Positions 1 to 13,600 of a stretch of 64,000 bases of DNA are shown here, piece by piece. A program made the translations under genes and the position numbers. The notes under the pieces are model-generated. The model ran no database searches, was not told the DNA's origin, and saw nothing but the letters and a program-made list of their open reading frames with translations. Position 1 is the stretch's first letter. The number at the start of each line of letters is the position of its first letter. Source of the stretch: Calliopum simillimum (lineage: Eukaryota > Arthropoda > Insecta > Diptera > Lauxaniidae); NCBI GenBank assembly GCA_951812925.1, contig OX638370.1, positions 102,562,897-102,626,896 of the forward strand, read 5' to 3'.

Positions 1-1827
1 TTACTGAGCTAACGCGAACACAAAAGCACCAACATAAAATTAAAGAAGAATCAGACATGCAACACATGTTGCATGCACAAATTTTGTTGCACCGCAATTA
101 AAGAAACAGAAAATGTTTGATCTATTTCTCATGTATGCGATGTATTGTCGTCGTCTGTATATCACAGTGACATGTTCATTTTAATGCGTGACATCTGAAA
201 CTGGACTGGGATTAAGTAATACGAGTATCATACGTTCATTGTGCTTGAATTACTGACGACATTAAGTAATCGTATGAATTCATTATGTATTATTGTGTGA
301 TTATTGTTGCATAATAAAGATTTTACTCAGTTTTTAATGTTACTCGGTTATTATTAAATTGTTTTTTGACCCAAACACGAGTTGTTACCTACATATTTTA
401 AACAATATTCATTTTCTATTGCCAACTAATTTGGCTATAAAACACACTGTTTATTTCCTCTTTATGTGTTATATCAAATTAATGTGCCTTTAAACTTTGA
501 CACTTGGTCAAAAAAAGAAAATGTTAAAAGCAATGTAAACAAACAACAGATTAACAGAGATTTAACATATGCAGCATGTTAGATCATAGCTACATATATG
601 CGTATGTTTGCATTTGTTGTCTGAAAAATTTTGTATACTCTTTGTAATAACAAAAAAATATCAAAATATTAAATTTAAAACTTCAAAAATTAAAGATATT
701 TGTTAAATGCAGCTCTTAAGATATCAATTAACACTCTCACTCTGTTGTTTTGTGCGGTCATTAAACGCCAAAATAAAATAAAAAACATATGATTTTCTTA
801 GGTTATTGCTATTAGAGTTTAAACGCTTGCAGGCCTTTCTTGCCAATATTAAATAATAATTTTTAATAACTTTTAGTCTAAGCAATTATTGCTATGATCA
901 TTAAAAAAAATTAGTTTTATCGATTTTCTGAAAAATTTAAATAGGTACCAATACTTTCTTCTCTTCAAAGGTTACAACTGGCAAAAGGTCAAACGAACCT
1001 TGACCATTTTAAACTGTTTTAACAGCTTAGCGCCTGTAGTAAACGAAAGAAACAAATGCGTTCATATCCATCCATAGCTTAAAAGGTCTTATTGACTTAA
1101 GCATTATGCTTTCGAGCAATCTTCAGTTTTAATTTTTAGTAATTTGATGAATTTAAGTTGGCTTTCACAAGCAGCATCATTAAAATCTGAGGGATTGTTA
1201 CAGTTTGTATCCATCGTTTAGCTTAATATCTTGCACCATTTATTTATTGTGCAAATGCATCTAATTGCTTCATCAAAAGCATCAGAAAAAGATAAGGAAT
1301 TTAAGTTTCTGAAGTGAAGAAATGTATATAGCAACTTTAAAAATTGTCTTATTCTTATTTAATTATGACTTCAAATATTCTTAGAAGCCTTTCAGCAGAA
1401 CAATGACCTTTACCTATTTTTAGGGATTCGACCGAGTTCAAAATCCATATTGTCAACAGTGGAGGATACGAGTACAGTACACAGTACTGCGTTAGTCCCT
1501 TTTAATAAAGTTTGTGCCAAATTTTAAACAGTTTTATTTGGATTATACGCTTGTAAGTACAAGGTGGAGCAAAAGTAATGTTATAATGTGAAAGTGCCAG
1601 TTCAGAAATCTCCGGTGGAAACAGGCAATTAGAGTCTAAAGAGATTATTGATAAAAAAAATTAGATCTCGCAATTTTTTGATTGGAATCTCTTTATTTGG
1701 TTGTTTTCAAGGACATCAAGATCACTGCATAGTGGTTCCTGCCATAGGCCAAAAATAAAAAATCGCAGTCAAAATTATCGAATGAAAAGCATATAAACAG
1801 ACTCTACGCAACAAAAAGTTTGAGTGT
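1..1827. other. AT-rich stretch without recognisable gene
   Basis: No exon-like open frame, RNA gene or clear transposon end was recognised. The sequence is AT-rich with scattered homopolymer runs. Short unsupported frames only. Confidence 0.5.
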
Positions 1828-1828
1828 A

Positions 1829-2595
1829 AAATTCAAACCAAACACTTTTTATACCCTACACCCAGGGTATATTCACTTTGTCCTTCCGTTTGTAACGCAG
1901 AGAAGGAGGCGTGGCAAAAATAGAAAAGTACATAAGTATATTCTTGATCAGCGTCACCTCCTGAGTCGATATTGCCATGTCCGTCTGTCTGGCTGGCTGG
2001 CAGGCTGGCTGGCTGGCAGGCTGGCTGGCTGGCTGGGTGGCTGGCTGTACGTGGAAATATTTTTTACGGGAAAACTAACCATGATAATTCAATGAAATTT
2101 GGTACGTTGGTTTTGCTGTAAAAGTTAGCTCGTGAGATTGAAAATGAGTATTTTTCACGACAATTCACCCAAAATACACTTAGATACCACGAATTATTAG
2201 CGCAAGCTCTGGCACCTCCCATATAAGCAAAAGCTTTAAAATGCTATACTGAAAGAATTTTTTGGCATAATCCAACTAAATTTCACTCAAATACTAAAGA
2301 CTATAAATTCATGCTCTGAGCTAAGACTAGACGAACTCGCACAAGAGGGCGTGGCAACTCCCTTATAAGCAAGAGCTTCAAAACGCTTTACTTAAAACAT
2401 TTTTTGAGATAATCCAATCGAATTTCACTCAGACACTAAGGACTACAAATGCACGCTCTGAGAAAAAACCGGGTGAACTCGGACAAAAAGGCGTGGCACC
2501 TCCCACAAAAGCAAAATTTTCAAGATACGGCAGTGTGGGGTATTTATGTTTGGCCAGGCCAAAGGTTACACCCTTAATAGTTTGGTTTAAATTTA
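1829..2595. repeat. Dispersed repeat, copy 1 (complete)
   Basis: Bounded by an inverted AAATTYAAACCAAAC motif (left at 1829, complement near 2581-2595). It opens with a TATACCCTACACCCAGGGTATA-like palindrome, then a block ending GAGTCGATATTGCCATGTCCG, a CTGG microsatellite, and three GGCGTGGCA-type internal blocks. The same modules recur in the same order at 6971-8910, which defines a family. The GAGTCGAT/AGCCATGTCCGTCTGTC module resembles a dispersed repeat common in fly genomes; I do not assign it to a named superfamily. No protein is encoded. Confidence 0.7.
1989..2047. repeat. CTGG tetranucleotide microsatellite
   Basis: About 14 imperfect CTGG/CAGG units inside the dispersed repeat. The second copy near 7110-7125 has only two to three units, so the tract expanded in this copy. 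Confidence 0.85.
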
Positions 2596-2779
2596 ATAGT
2601 ATCACCATACAAAAATCTTTTATACTATTTTTGTATAAATTTTATATAGAAGTTCATATAAAAGTATTTTAAAACATTTTATATAAAATTCATAATTACA
2701 CGTGTTTATTCATTTTAAGAGAAACAAATTTCATAAATTACATAAAAAATTTTCAATTAAATATGTGTCGTTAAATATC

Positions 2780-2891
2780 AAAACTGCCTAAGTCCTTCTC
2801 TGATATGAAGGCAAAATAAAATAAATTAAAATCAAATTATTGAAATTTATTTCATTTTGCCTACATATCAGAGAGCGTTATAGGCAGTTTT
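2780..2891. mobile_element. Small hairpin MITE
   Basis: Terminal inverted repeats of about 38 bp with a few mismatches: AAAACTGCCTAAGTCC at the left, and the complement of AAAACTGCCTATAACG at the right, both followed by CTCTGATATG.AGGCAAAAT. The centre is AT-rich and short. No coding capacity; superfamily not assigned. Confidence 0.7.
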
Positions 2892-3345
2892 GTAATGAGA
2901 AAATTGTTTAAGTTCATAATACATAAATTTTGGTAAAAGAAACAATTTCTAACGAATTATGGAGTGTATAGATTCCATACTTCCAAAACCTAAAGTAAAA
3001 GTTTTACTATATGCATTAAGCTGAAAGTGTACAATATTTCATTATTCAATCTAATTTATTATATTGGTAACCCTCATCGTATATATTGTGTTTTGTGACT
3101 TCCATAGTTTCACTTAAAGCTATTTTCCAGTTTTCTGCACTTTTCAGATCCGTGGGGTCTGCATTGAAATCCTAATAAAAAAACTGGATTTAAAAAAGTT
3201 TTTTTTTTTTTTTTTTGCAAATATTCCGCTATCGCTTACAGTTTGGTCGGCGGTCCAAATTGTATTGTTTTCAACTGATACATATTATGTATATATGAAA
3301 TGGTGACATTCGAAATACCTTTTACTTCCGAATAGCTTTTCTGCT

Positions 3346-3512
3346 CAGTGGCGGATCCAGCACTGTCAAGAGGGGGGGCCGATTGACTACATTTCTAGAT
3401 AATAACAGAATGATTTTAAAATCTTTACATATAATTTATAAAAAAAATGTATTCACTTGGTTTGAGAGAGGGGACCGAACGGCCCCATCGGCCTCCCCTG
3501 GATCCGCCACTG
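3346..3512. mobile_element. hAT-type MITE with 8-bp target duplication
   Basis: Perfect 15-bp terminal inverted repeats CAGTGGCGGATCCAG enclose 137 bp without coding capacity. The flanks are tttctgct (3338-3345) and gttctgct (3513-3520), an 8-bp duplication with one mismatch. 8-bp duplications and CAG-starting ends are known of the hAT superfamily; the assignment is inferred from that. Confidence 0.8.
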
Positions 3513-3520
3513 GTTCTGCT

Positions 3521-4510
3521 TCATACGTAAATATGATGCTAAGCACGCTAATCTGCCAATGGACACGTTGATGTTCTGCGAAACATTCTGATGGGTTTGG
3601 CCAATGACAATATCGGTGGTGATGGTGATGATCGGTGCAACTGGCGTACTTGCTGAAATTGACGTTGGAAGGCAAATAAAGTGAAAACATTTTTTTTCCC
3701 TCAATGCACCCTAATGTAGATATACCAACTCAAACAAATCGATATTGTTTCTAAATTAACTTATTGTCTTGAGCTTTGCAACAAGTTTAAATCCAAACAT
3801 TTTCGTAACACCTATGCGGAAAATTTTAGGGGTTACGAAAATATTTTATGTGAACCTACAAAAAAATAAAAAAAAAAAAAACAAATATTTTATTGTCACA
3901 AGTAAACTGCATTCAAAAGGTTCGAATTATTTATGAATATGTTAGCATTCAAAAAACTTAAAAGTTAGTCAAACAAAAAATAAATAAAAAACAATGCTAT
4001 AAATGCGACAATAGATCATAATACTTTGTATTATGTGCTGAAAGAAGAAAAAAAAATAAAATAAAACCATTAAATCTGAAATTATCAAATGTATAAACGC
4101 TAAACAATAACAACAAATTATTGCACTACAAACGTCTTTTATATCTATTTAGTAAGATTTCAATTATATAGCCGCAGTTTTGGGTCAGATTAGTTACAAC
4201 AAATTACGATGCTCGTCGATGCTTTTAACATTTGGTATAAAATTACATGTACTCTTCGCACTAACATTGTTAACAGCGCGCTGTTAACACTTAACAGCAC
4301 CGCTGCATGCCTGTCGCCTATCACTGCTGCTGCTGTTACTTCGCTAAATGAAGAGACCAAAAAAACATCACACGAAGAGCATTGTTTTGTTACAACTGTG
4401 ATTGTTACAACGTTTGCGCCGCCGCGGCCACCGTCTCAGTCGCCGCTTAAGAAACTGCAAACAAACGAAAAAAAAAAAAACACACGAAATTCGAAAACCA
4501 TCGCGCGCCT
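3521..4510. other. Upstream region of the His-rich gene
   Basis: AT-rich with A-runs in its first 700 bp. From about 4270 to 4450 it is richer in GC and CTG/GCC triplets, as is common in the proximal upstream DNA of fly genes. No transposon end or frame was recognised. Confidence 0.4.
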
Positions 4511-4516
4511 CTTTTG

Positions 4517-4554
4517 TATAAATAACATCTGGCAGTGCGGTTTGTTTATCAGTC
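4517..4554 (+). promoter_or_regulatory. TATA box and initiator of the His-rich gene
   Basis: TATAAATA at 4517-4524 is followed by TCAGTC at 4549-4554, a match to the arthropod initiator, about 34 bp downstream of the TATA start. The predicted transcription start near 4551 leaves a 78-nt 5' leader before the ATG at 4629. Confidence 0.65.
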
Positions 4555-4628
4555 ACAATTAGACAGTGAATTGCAACGGTTTTTCAAAAACACAATAAAA
4601 ACAAAAACTTTCGATTTTCAATTTAAGC

Positions 4629-7600
4629 ATGGCCGCTCTTAAAGTTTTCGTAAGTGTCATCCGCCACAGGAGTACAGAACAGTAGTAAATTATGTAAAAA
4701 TTTAAAAAAAAAAAAAAACATATAAAAAGTGAAACTGAATTATAAAACAAACCACTCACTCGCATTTATGAAATTTGCATTAACGTGTTGGTACAAATAA
4801 AATTTACCATAAACATAAACGACAAAACATTAAAAGTGACAATTATTGCGATTTTTATTACCAATAACCGATTTAGCAGAAAAATTTATTTTTATGTGAA
4901 ATGTGCAACTTTTCAAAACTGGCGCAGAATATTTAATCGTGTGAAAATTATTAATTTAATAAAATATGCAAAAATAAACCAATAAAGTGAGGATACTTAT
5001 GGCTGGAAAGAATTTAAAACACATAAAGTTATGAATTGTAAATAAAGTTGCCAGACGAACGCGATTTGTCTGCATTGTTGAGATTTTTAGTTTCTCATGT
5101 AAAGAAGATTCAATTTAAAGGAATAAAACTAAGAAAACCATACCTTGCAAGGCAATGATTATGCAAAAAAGAGTATACCCTTTGTGAAGAAATCAATTGA
5201 GGGGTATAGAAGCAAATGCAGCAATCTCCATTTTTTTCTTGAACGTGTCTGATAGTGTTTGATTACAAGCTATCATCAAATACAAGTTGATGGTACTATC
5301 ATAGAAGTATAGAAACAATGGTGTCCGTGTCTCCTTAAGTCATGGACATGTTTGATAGTTACATCTAGTTGCGCTTGATGATAGCGTGTGATCAAACACT
5401 ATCAGACACGTTCAAGAAAAAAATGGAGATTGCTGCCTTTGCTTCTATACCCCTAAAATGATGATTTTGTCTAATAAGTTAATCTGATTGAATAATTCAG
5501 GAGGTAACCGCAGGAAGTAATCATTAGTTAGAAGTTCCACAAAAGATTCATTTATTAAAGACTAACATTTCCTACTCCTGTACAGAGGCCGGGGCATTTC
5601 CAATTAAATTAAATCAAGGAATGTAAATTTTCCCTTGGACATTATTTGTCCCGATACTCTTATTTCTTTGGAGACACGAAAAATACCAAAAAAAATTTTA
5701 TAAATTTTTGTTTCCGACATCCAAGATAGACCCTTGGTGCAAAAATTTGTTTTCCTCTAAAATCTTGTAAAAAGTCATGAAACGCGTAGAAAACACGAAA
5801 AAATGAACCCTTGTACAATGGGAGATTGTGGCCATAAATAGGTAAAATTTGAAGTGCTATTTTTACGCCAATCGTCAGATAATACTTAGGGACGGAAAAA
5901 AAACTATAAAAGTTTAAAATTTTGTTTTGGTTTAGCAACACAGTGGGCCCAAAGTGGGACTTTAAACAGCAAAAATGCTCTACAGAACTTTTAAAAATAG
6001 AAACTGCTGGATAAACGCTCTAGTGAATTTGTTTTAAGCCCGATCCACTAATGTAGCATATCGTTAGAAAGAATATTGTTTCTACTTTGTTAAAAATATT
6101 TTTTTTTGCCGATTTTATGAGAATTAAAGTGATTTTTCAAATATTAAAAAAAAAAAATGGTAAAAATTGCAAACTTTGACATTTAAAAAAAAAAAATACA
6201 TTTTCTGATTTTCATTATTTTCCATTATAATATGTGGCCAAGTATGCTTAATCGAAATGCAAAATCCCTACTGCCTTTTTTTGAGAACTTTTTTTTCTAT
6301 GAATTTTTTCCTGTTGCAGTTTTTGAGAAAACAACCTATTTTTATTTTTTTATATTCTTCGTTTTACAACAGATTCATAAATTTTAAGCTTACAGTCTGC
6401 TTAAATTTGAAAGATGCTTGTTTTAACGTAAGGGTAGTAGGTAAAGAGTATATTTCCCTCTTTTTAGCCCCTTGGAAATTGTCCTCTCTTTACTCGGACA
6501 TACCATAGCGAAACATTTTACCAAATCTTATAATTAGCGCCAAGTAGCGTTAGTAATATGACAAATTTTATTTTTATAGGGCGTGGCACTGCCCATTTTT
6601 TCATTGAAAATTATTTTTCCAAATGCCCTGCATATGTACCAGATTTTGTCTATCTACGTCAAGCAGTTTCTGAGATATGATGAATCAGCATTCAGAGGGG
6701 CGTGGAATCGCCCATTTTTCTAGTGAGAACTATTTGTTCTAATTGTCTTAGCATATGTACCCAATCATATCTAAATGCGGCAAATATTGTCAGATAAATA
6801 AAGAATTTATTTTTTTGAGGGCGTGGCACCGCTCATTTGCCTTTTTTTGTGCTAACACAGTATAAAAACTTCTTTAAAAACGTACCCAAAAACCTATAAA
6901 TATAAATTTCACGGTGATCGGTCCAGCCATTTGGGCGTCTATAAGGAACATACAGACATACAAACATTCATTTTTATACTCTACACCCAGGGTATATTCA
7001 CTTTGTCCTTTCATTTGTAACGCAAAGAAGGAGGCGTGGCAGATATGGAATGTATATATATTCTTGATTAATATCACCCCCTGAGTCGATATAGCCATGT
7101 TCGTCTGTCTAACTGGCTGGCTGGGTGTGTACATGTTTTGGGAAAGCTAAGCAAGATAATTCAATGAAATATGGTACACTACCTCCGTCGCCATAGTTAG
7201 CACATAAGATTGAAAATGAACAAAATTGGTAAACGGACACGCCTACCGTTCTTACGAAAAAAATATTTAAAACGCAATATACAAAGAATTATCCACAATA
7301 ACGCAACTAAAATACACATAAATTCCAGAAATCTTTTCAGCAAGCTCTATACAAAATTTAAGTGTATTTGGAGAAGAGGGCGTGGTACATCTCGTTTAAA
7401 GAAAACTGCAAAATGCTATACTGAAAGCTTTATTTGCATAATGTAACCACATTTTATACAAATAATTGGAACAGTCAGTGCAAGCTCTGAGCAAATCTGG
7501 TTTAATTCGGATAAAAGACCATTGCAAATCTTGTTTTTGCAAGTGCAGGGCACTGGCAAAGATAATATTGACTATCCTCTTCCACGGCGCTGTCTCCACA

Positions 7601-10600
7601 CCATCTACAAAGATCGTCAGTCTCAAACCCCATCTGTCTCAAGTGCTTGCATAATGTATTATGCCCTGTAACTACTGCTATAAATGACTTTAGAATACTC
7701 TTGCTGCACTTTAAAAGCAATTTAGTAAACCTTATCTTAGGATTGTTATAAATAGTTTTGGTCGTTTGATAATGGGTCGAGCTGCTCCATCTCCTGATAT
7801 GATTAATATTCTCTGTAGGCAATAATGAGCCCTGCCCAGCTAACTCATCTGCCTTTCATTTCCTTGAATATTTCTATGACCGGGTACCCAGTACAGTTCT
7901 AAATTGTGTTGTTCGTTACGAACCTGAAGCTCTCAGCGACAACCTCAGATCTTTTATTCCTATTTTGCAGAGCTTTAATGGCAGCTTGACTATCGATGTA
8001 AATGGTTATATCAGTAGGTGATATATCCCTCATCGAAATCAACCTTGCCACCTCGAAAATATTTCCGCTTGAAATACTGAACAATTGTCAGATATTTTTA
8101 CCGACTCTGAGAGATTAATTGGTTGACTGAAGATCCCGCAACCAGTTCCTATGTCCACTTTAGAACCATCCGTATATACTTCTAAAGTGGTATCATTAAG
8201 GGCATTCTTGTTCTCCCATTGTTCAAGTGTGGGATATTGGACTTTTATGCTTTTACTAAAATCTGTGAAAGCTTTAATGTAATCTGTCTGACTTATTTCT
8301 GGCAAAATGGTTGTGTGCCCATAGCTTAATCTATTGAATTTATAGGTCTGATTTAGTCTAACAGATGGTATGGCAGCCTTTTCTCTAATATAGAGATCTG
8401 TTGGCAGGTAATTCAAGATAACTTCCAAAGCTTTTGTTGGAGTAGTTCTCATAGCTCCAGTTATTCTTAAAAGGACCAATCTTTTTATTTTTTTCAATTC
8501 TTTCACATTATTTTGTATTTCAAGGTATGGCCACCATACTATACTACCATATGACAGTATCGGTCTAATAATTGCCGTATATATCCAATGAATTAGCCAC
8601 GGCTTAAGGCCCTATTCTAACCCAATTATTTTCTGACATGAATAGAAAGCCGCATACGCCTTCTTTAGCCTTTCTTTGACATTCAGTTTCCAATTTAGTT
8701 TCCTGTCTTTTATTATTCCTAAAAATTTTGCACTATCCTTGAGCTTAAGCACCTGTCCATTTACTTTTGGTAGCGTGAAGATCGGGACCTTCCTTCTGTT
8801 GGTAAAAAGTATTAGTTCGGTTTTAGTTGGGTTAATATTTAACCCACAGTTGGTAGTGTAGGGTATTCTTGGGCAGGCCAAAAGTATTACCCTTACTAGT
8901 TAGATTTAATGTTACTGCAGTATTAAGGACAAGAACAAGTGTCTGTTAGTAACAAATATCCACTTATATTTCCCCAAAAGTAACATACACCAACTTTGCA
9001 CTCCTGTATTACATTTCATTTGCAATATCGTATTTGCATAATCGTTAGTCCATAAATTAAATTTTAAGATATAATAAGTCTTAATTAGAGAGACACTCTA
9101 TGTAATGCTTTCAAGGTTTTTCTATTTTTCTAATAATAACAATATGCAATACGTATATCAATAATCCATTATAAATTTTATCTACACTTCTATGTTTAGC
9201 GTAAGTTTTTCTCATGTCTTTCAGAAAAAACAAATACAAGTTTATTAAGAAAATTGTGAATTACATAAATTAAAGACTGAGGTGTTGGTCAAAAACTTGC
9301 TTCAAAGTAAATTTTTTTATGAGAAAAAACAAACACAAACTTCTAGGATTTTCTATGTAATATTGGTTTGTGAATAGTAATTTTATATAAATATGATTAG
9401 AACTTGTTTAATTGGATCATTTGTTTTGGTGTTAAAAATAAAAATTTGCATATGATATAATTAAACGCCCATATAACTCCAAACAAATAAAAACCAAGTT
9501 TCGACATAGCTACTTTTAAGCTGCAGTAAGAATATTAAAAAAAAAAAAATTTTTAAATATCTTATAAATGCCAAATACATGGTTTACATTTATAGATACC
9601 TAATCCTGTACTGCTTTGCTTCAATATTTCTTTGCAATATGTGGACATTGGACTGCTTCTGATTTGTATGACAAAAAAAGTTTTGTTTTCGTGTATTTTT
9701 TGTTGCATTTTAGAGAATATTTGATGGTCCCGAAACCATTCTGAAAACTGAAAATTGCTCCCAGAACTGGAAAAAGTTTTTGCGTTACAATTTAAATTGT
9801 TGAACATTTTATATGAATTTCGAGCTGCTTAATCCGTTTCTGCAATTTATTTTTCCGTAATTTCTTTAGTTTTGCAGATTTTGTTCATTCAAGGTTGAAA
9901 ATTAAAATTTTGTTACATAATTTTTATATGTTTTTAATCTACGCCTCAAATATTTCTTCGTGAGCTAAAAATTCCAAAAATTTGTTTAAATTTGGAAAAA
10001 GAATCTTTTACAGGCCGAGAGATAGGTCAAATCGACTTTTTGCGCTCTGGCGGACTTTCTAACCGCCAAATAGTCAAAGAAATTCATATCGGCAAAGAGT
10101 TATTCGAGGCCAAAGGTTACAAAAATTATTTTTACTTCTACAGAAAAATGTTGGTCCACAGTCTTTATCTCACTCTACACGGAGAAAAAAAATAGTACTT
10201 GCTACTTTATTTCTCATAAATTTTACCAGAATTTCAAATCAGAATAGTGACAACTTTACACCGAAGTAAGATTCACCTAACTATTTTAGTCAACTCAGAA
10301 TGTATGCTTCCTTGTTATTTTTATGAAAAACTTGGCGTGATATTTACCTTACTGTATAGTTCAAAAAAAAAAATTAACTGACCGGCGCTGGGGTACGAAC
10401 CCTATGATGATAGTCAGATACATTTCTTCTGGGCTGCTTACACATTTACGTGGAAATACCCACTTTAATTTTTCGACTAGCCGAGTGGAGTAAAAATTAT
10501 GATGCGTATTTTCCTCCGTGTATATCTCTGCAGTAGCTATTATTACAAAACTTTGTAAACAGGAGTATACTGCGTTCACAAAACACTTTGCGAAAATTGG

Positions 10601-13600
10601 AGGAAATTGCACAAAGGGGCGTTACACCCCCCATACAAAAAAACACATCAATTGCTATATCTTTACCATTACAAAACTTTGTATACAGGAGTATACTGCG
10701 TTTATGTATGTATGTATTCTACTTTAACTCCTAGGAGGAGCATAGGGCCAATATGAAACATCTCCATTCGTTGCGATCCCTTGCGATGACTTTGATCTCT
10801 TGCCACGACTTTCCCGATTCTTGGATTTCGTTTTCCAGCGACCTTTTCCAGTTGGTTTTGGGTCTACCACGTGCTCTACTGCCTTGTGGATTCCACTCAA
10901 GAGCCTGGCGACAAACTTCGCTGTGAGTGTGACCAATCCATCCCCATTTGCGCAGCTTGACCTCGTTTGCTATAGCCTTCTGATTGCATTTTTGATGTAG
11001 CTCGGCATTTGATATAGTGCGAGGCCACCAAATCTTTAGTATACACCTTAAGCATTTGTTGACGAATACTTGCAGCTTGTTCGTTAGTTGTTCAGTAACA
11101 AGCCACGTTTCGCACCCATATAACAAAACCGATTTCACATTTGAATCAAAAATGCGCACTTTCGTTTTGGAGGATATAACGGAAGAAGACCATGTTTTGT
11201 TTAGTTGAGCAAACGCGCCTTTTGCTTTTGCTATTCTTGAGTTGATATCCTCTTTTGCTCCACCATCCATGGAGATAATGCTGCCTAAATACGTGAAGCT
11301 AACGACGTTTTTGATGTCATCACTGCCAGCTCTAAACGTGATGTCATCCCTGTTTGCGTTTAACTTCATGCCGTTGTGTAACACACTGCATTTAAAGCCT
11401 TCATATTTTGCACGTACTAAGTTTATGGCCTTTGCGGCAATACCTCTTCGTTGCAGTGAAACCCAGATGTTTTCTCGGGAGACACTATCGAAGGCAGTGC
11501 TATAGTTTACGAAGACAAGTTGAAGTGCAGCACGCCACTCGCATGATTGTTCGACAATTATTCTGAGGGTGTTGATTTGATACTGCGTTTATGAAACGCC
11601 TTTAAAAAATTGGAGGAATTTGAACAGCGGGCGTTGCACCCCCCATACAAATAAACATATCAATTGCTATATCTTTGCACTTGTAGCAGTTATTACTAAA
11701 AAACTTTATCTTGAGAACGTGTATTTTATTTACAAAATACTTTACGAATACAGATGGGGTTAAAATATGGGGACTTTATTTATGAACCTTTATCATTATA
11801 AAATTTGGTACATGGATGTACGTAATATCTTTTAAGCAACATGGGAAAAATTAAAAGAGGGGACGCCGTAACCCCCGCACAAAAAACATTTGCAATATTT
11901 TACCTTTACACCTAGTGTAGCTATTATTATAAAATCTGGTACAATTTTCATAGTATGACGAAAATTTTTTTGCGAGAAAGTGCGAGGGTTTAAACCTCAC
12001 GTGTTAGCAACAAAAAACTACATATTTTCCTAAAATGTCCATCTCTATCCGGTGCGAAGCGGCGATCATAACTTTTTAGTCCAATATAGAACAAAAATAT
12101 AAGTTTCGAAAGCAGAAAAAAATGCAATTCTGTTTAAATTGTTTGTGGCAACATTATGTTAGATATATATAAATAATATATATTTTTGTAAAGCTTATAC
12201 ATTGAGTCCATTTTGGTATTTTTTTTTTCTTAATTTTATTTCATGAAAAAACTACCACAAAATTTACTGGTAGAACAAATTTTTTTTAAATTTTATTATA
12301 TTCAAAATATAAACTTTGAAGTGTAAATATATGTACTAAATGTTAGCCAAAGAACAAAAAAATAAGTTTTTGGAGGTAAGTGGACATATTTGAACACTTC
12401 TGCATACAATAAATTTAAAATTTAATTTTTGAATTTATCACGTCTAGAGCACTAAAACGAAACACTGTGAGAAATGCATTCTTACGAAACATGGTTTCGG
12501 AAGTAAAGTCTGCTAAAATTAAATTCTTTTCAAAAACTTATCACAAATGAATTAAAATTCTTAGTGACTATAACTTTTACCTATTATGATTTTAATTAAA
12601 ATTTCAATATCTTTTCAGATTATACTTTCAGCATTATTTGCCTTGGCGTACTGTGCACCAAATCCAGGTTTCTTTGGACACCATCAGTAAGTAAAATATT
12701 AAATCTTGCACAAAGTACATATGCAAATCATAAAAATGAATAAAGTAAAATTCGGTATTAAAGGAAACAGCAATTTCTTAAGCTAATACTGATTAGCTAG
12801 ACGGTCTTTAGTCACCTACTAAAAAAGAAGCCTTCAGGCTTTTCGTTCAAAGTCCGTACATAATGTATTATTGCCTGTGGTGTTAATGAACCTTTTTGTT
12901 ATATAACTTTGCGATAATAAATAAATTGAAATTGAAAAGAAATCTTAAATGACAAATTAATGCCAATAATATCACTAATAAAAGGAATTTAATCACAGAA
13001 AACTTTGTGATTAGCATAAAATCCACACATAATCAGGCGCCATGGCTGTTGGCCAAATTTAAGCAAAGGCAAGTTCAATGTTCAATTTAATTGTTAGTCA
13101 TGTTAGACAGCTACATGTACTGGAATGCTGGAACTTGCGTACATTTTAATTATTTAATTATCCAATCAATTCAAATGCGTCGTAACGCGTATTTTCACTT
13201 TCAGTTTGTTTGCAATATCAGCGTCATCGATAATCCCCGTCGCCTTTAATGCCAATGATTACAATTTGCTATGATTTACTTTTGAATTGATTTAGTTGTA
13301 GCATTAGTAGTATTACGACATTTTTCTATAACATCCGTTTTTTCTTTTTCTATATATTTTTTTTTTTTTTTTCTTGACAGTGAACATCATACCATTCATG
13401 TACCATACAAAGTCCATACCATACATCATCATCATATCAAAAAAGTACCAGTTGTCAAGGAGGTCGAAGTGATCAAACATGTGCCCGTTTATAAGGAAAT
13501 AATTAAGCATGTGCCAGTTATCAAAGAGGTTCATGTTCCAGTGCATGTGCATCATGAAGAACATCATGAGGACCATCACGATCATCATGAGCATGAAGAT

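Noticed and set aside
1820..2095. 91-codon open frame with Gly/Trp/Leu/Ala repeats
   Set aside because: It is the translation of the CTGG microsatellite inside a dispersed repeat; low complexity and no gene context.
10388..10490. Possible tRNA or SINE from a B-box-like GGGTTCGTACCCC
   Set aside because: The B-box-like motif is on the minus strand while the only good A-box-like motif (TAGCCGAGTGG at 10478) is on the plus strand; no cloverleaf forms.
13313..13594. Minus-strand Met/Asp/His-rich frame
   Set aside because: It is the antisense of the His-rich gene's exon 3 and its T-tract.
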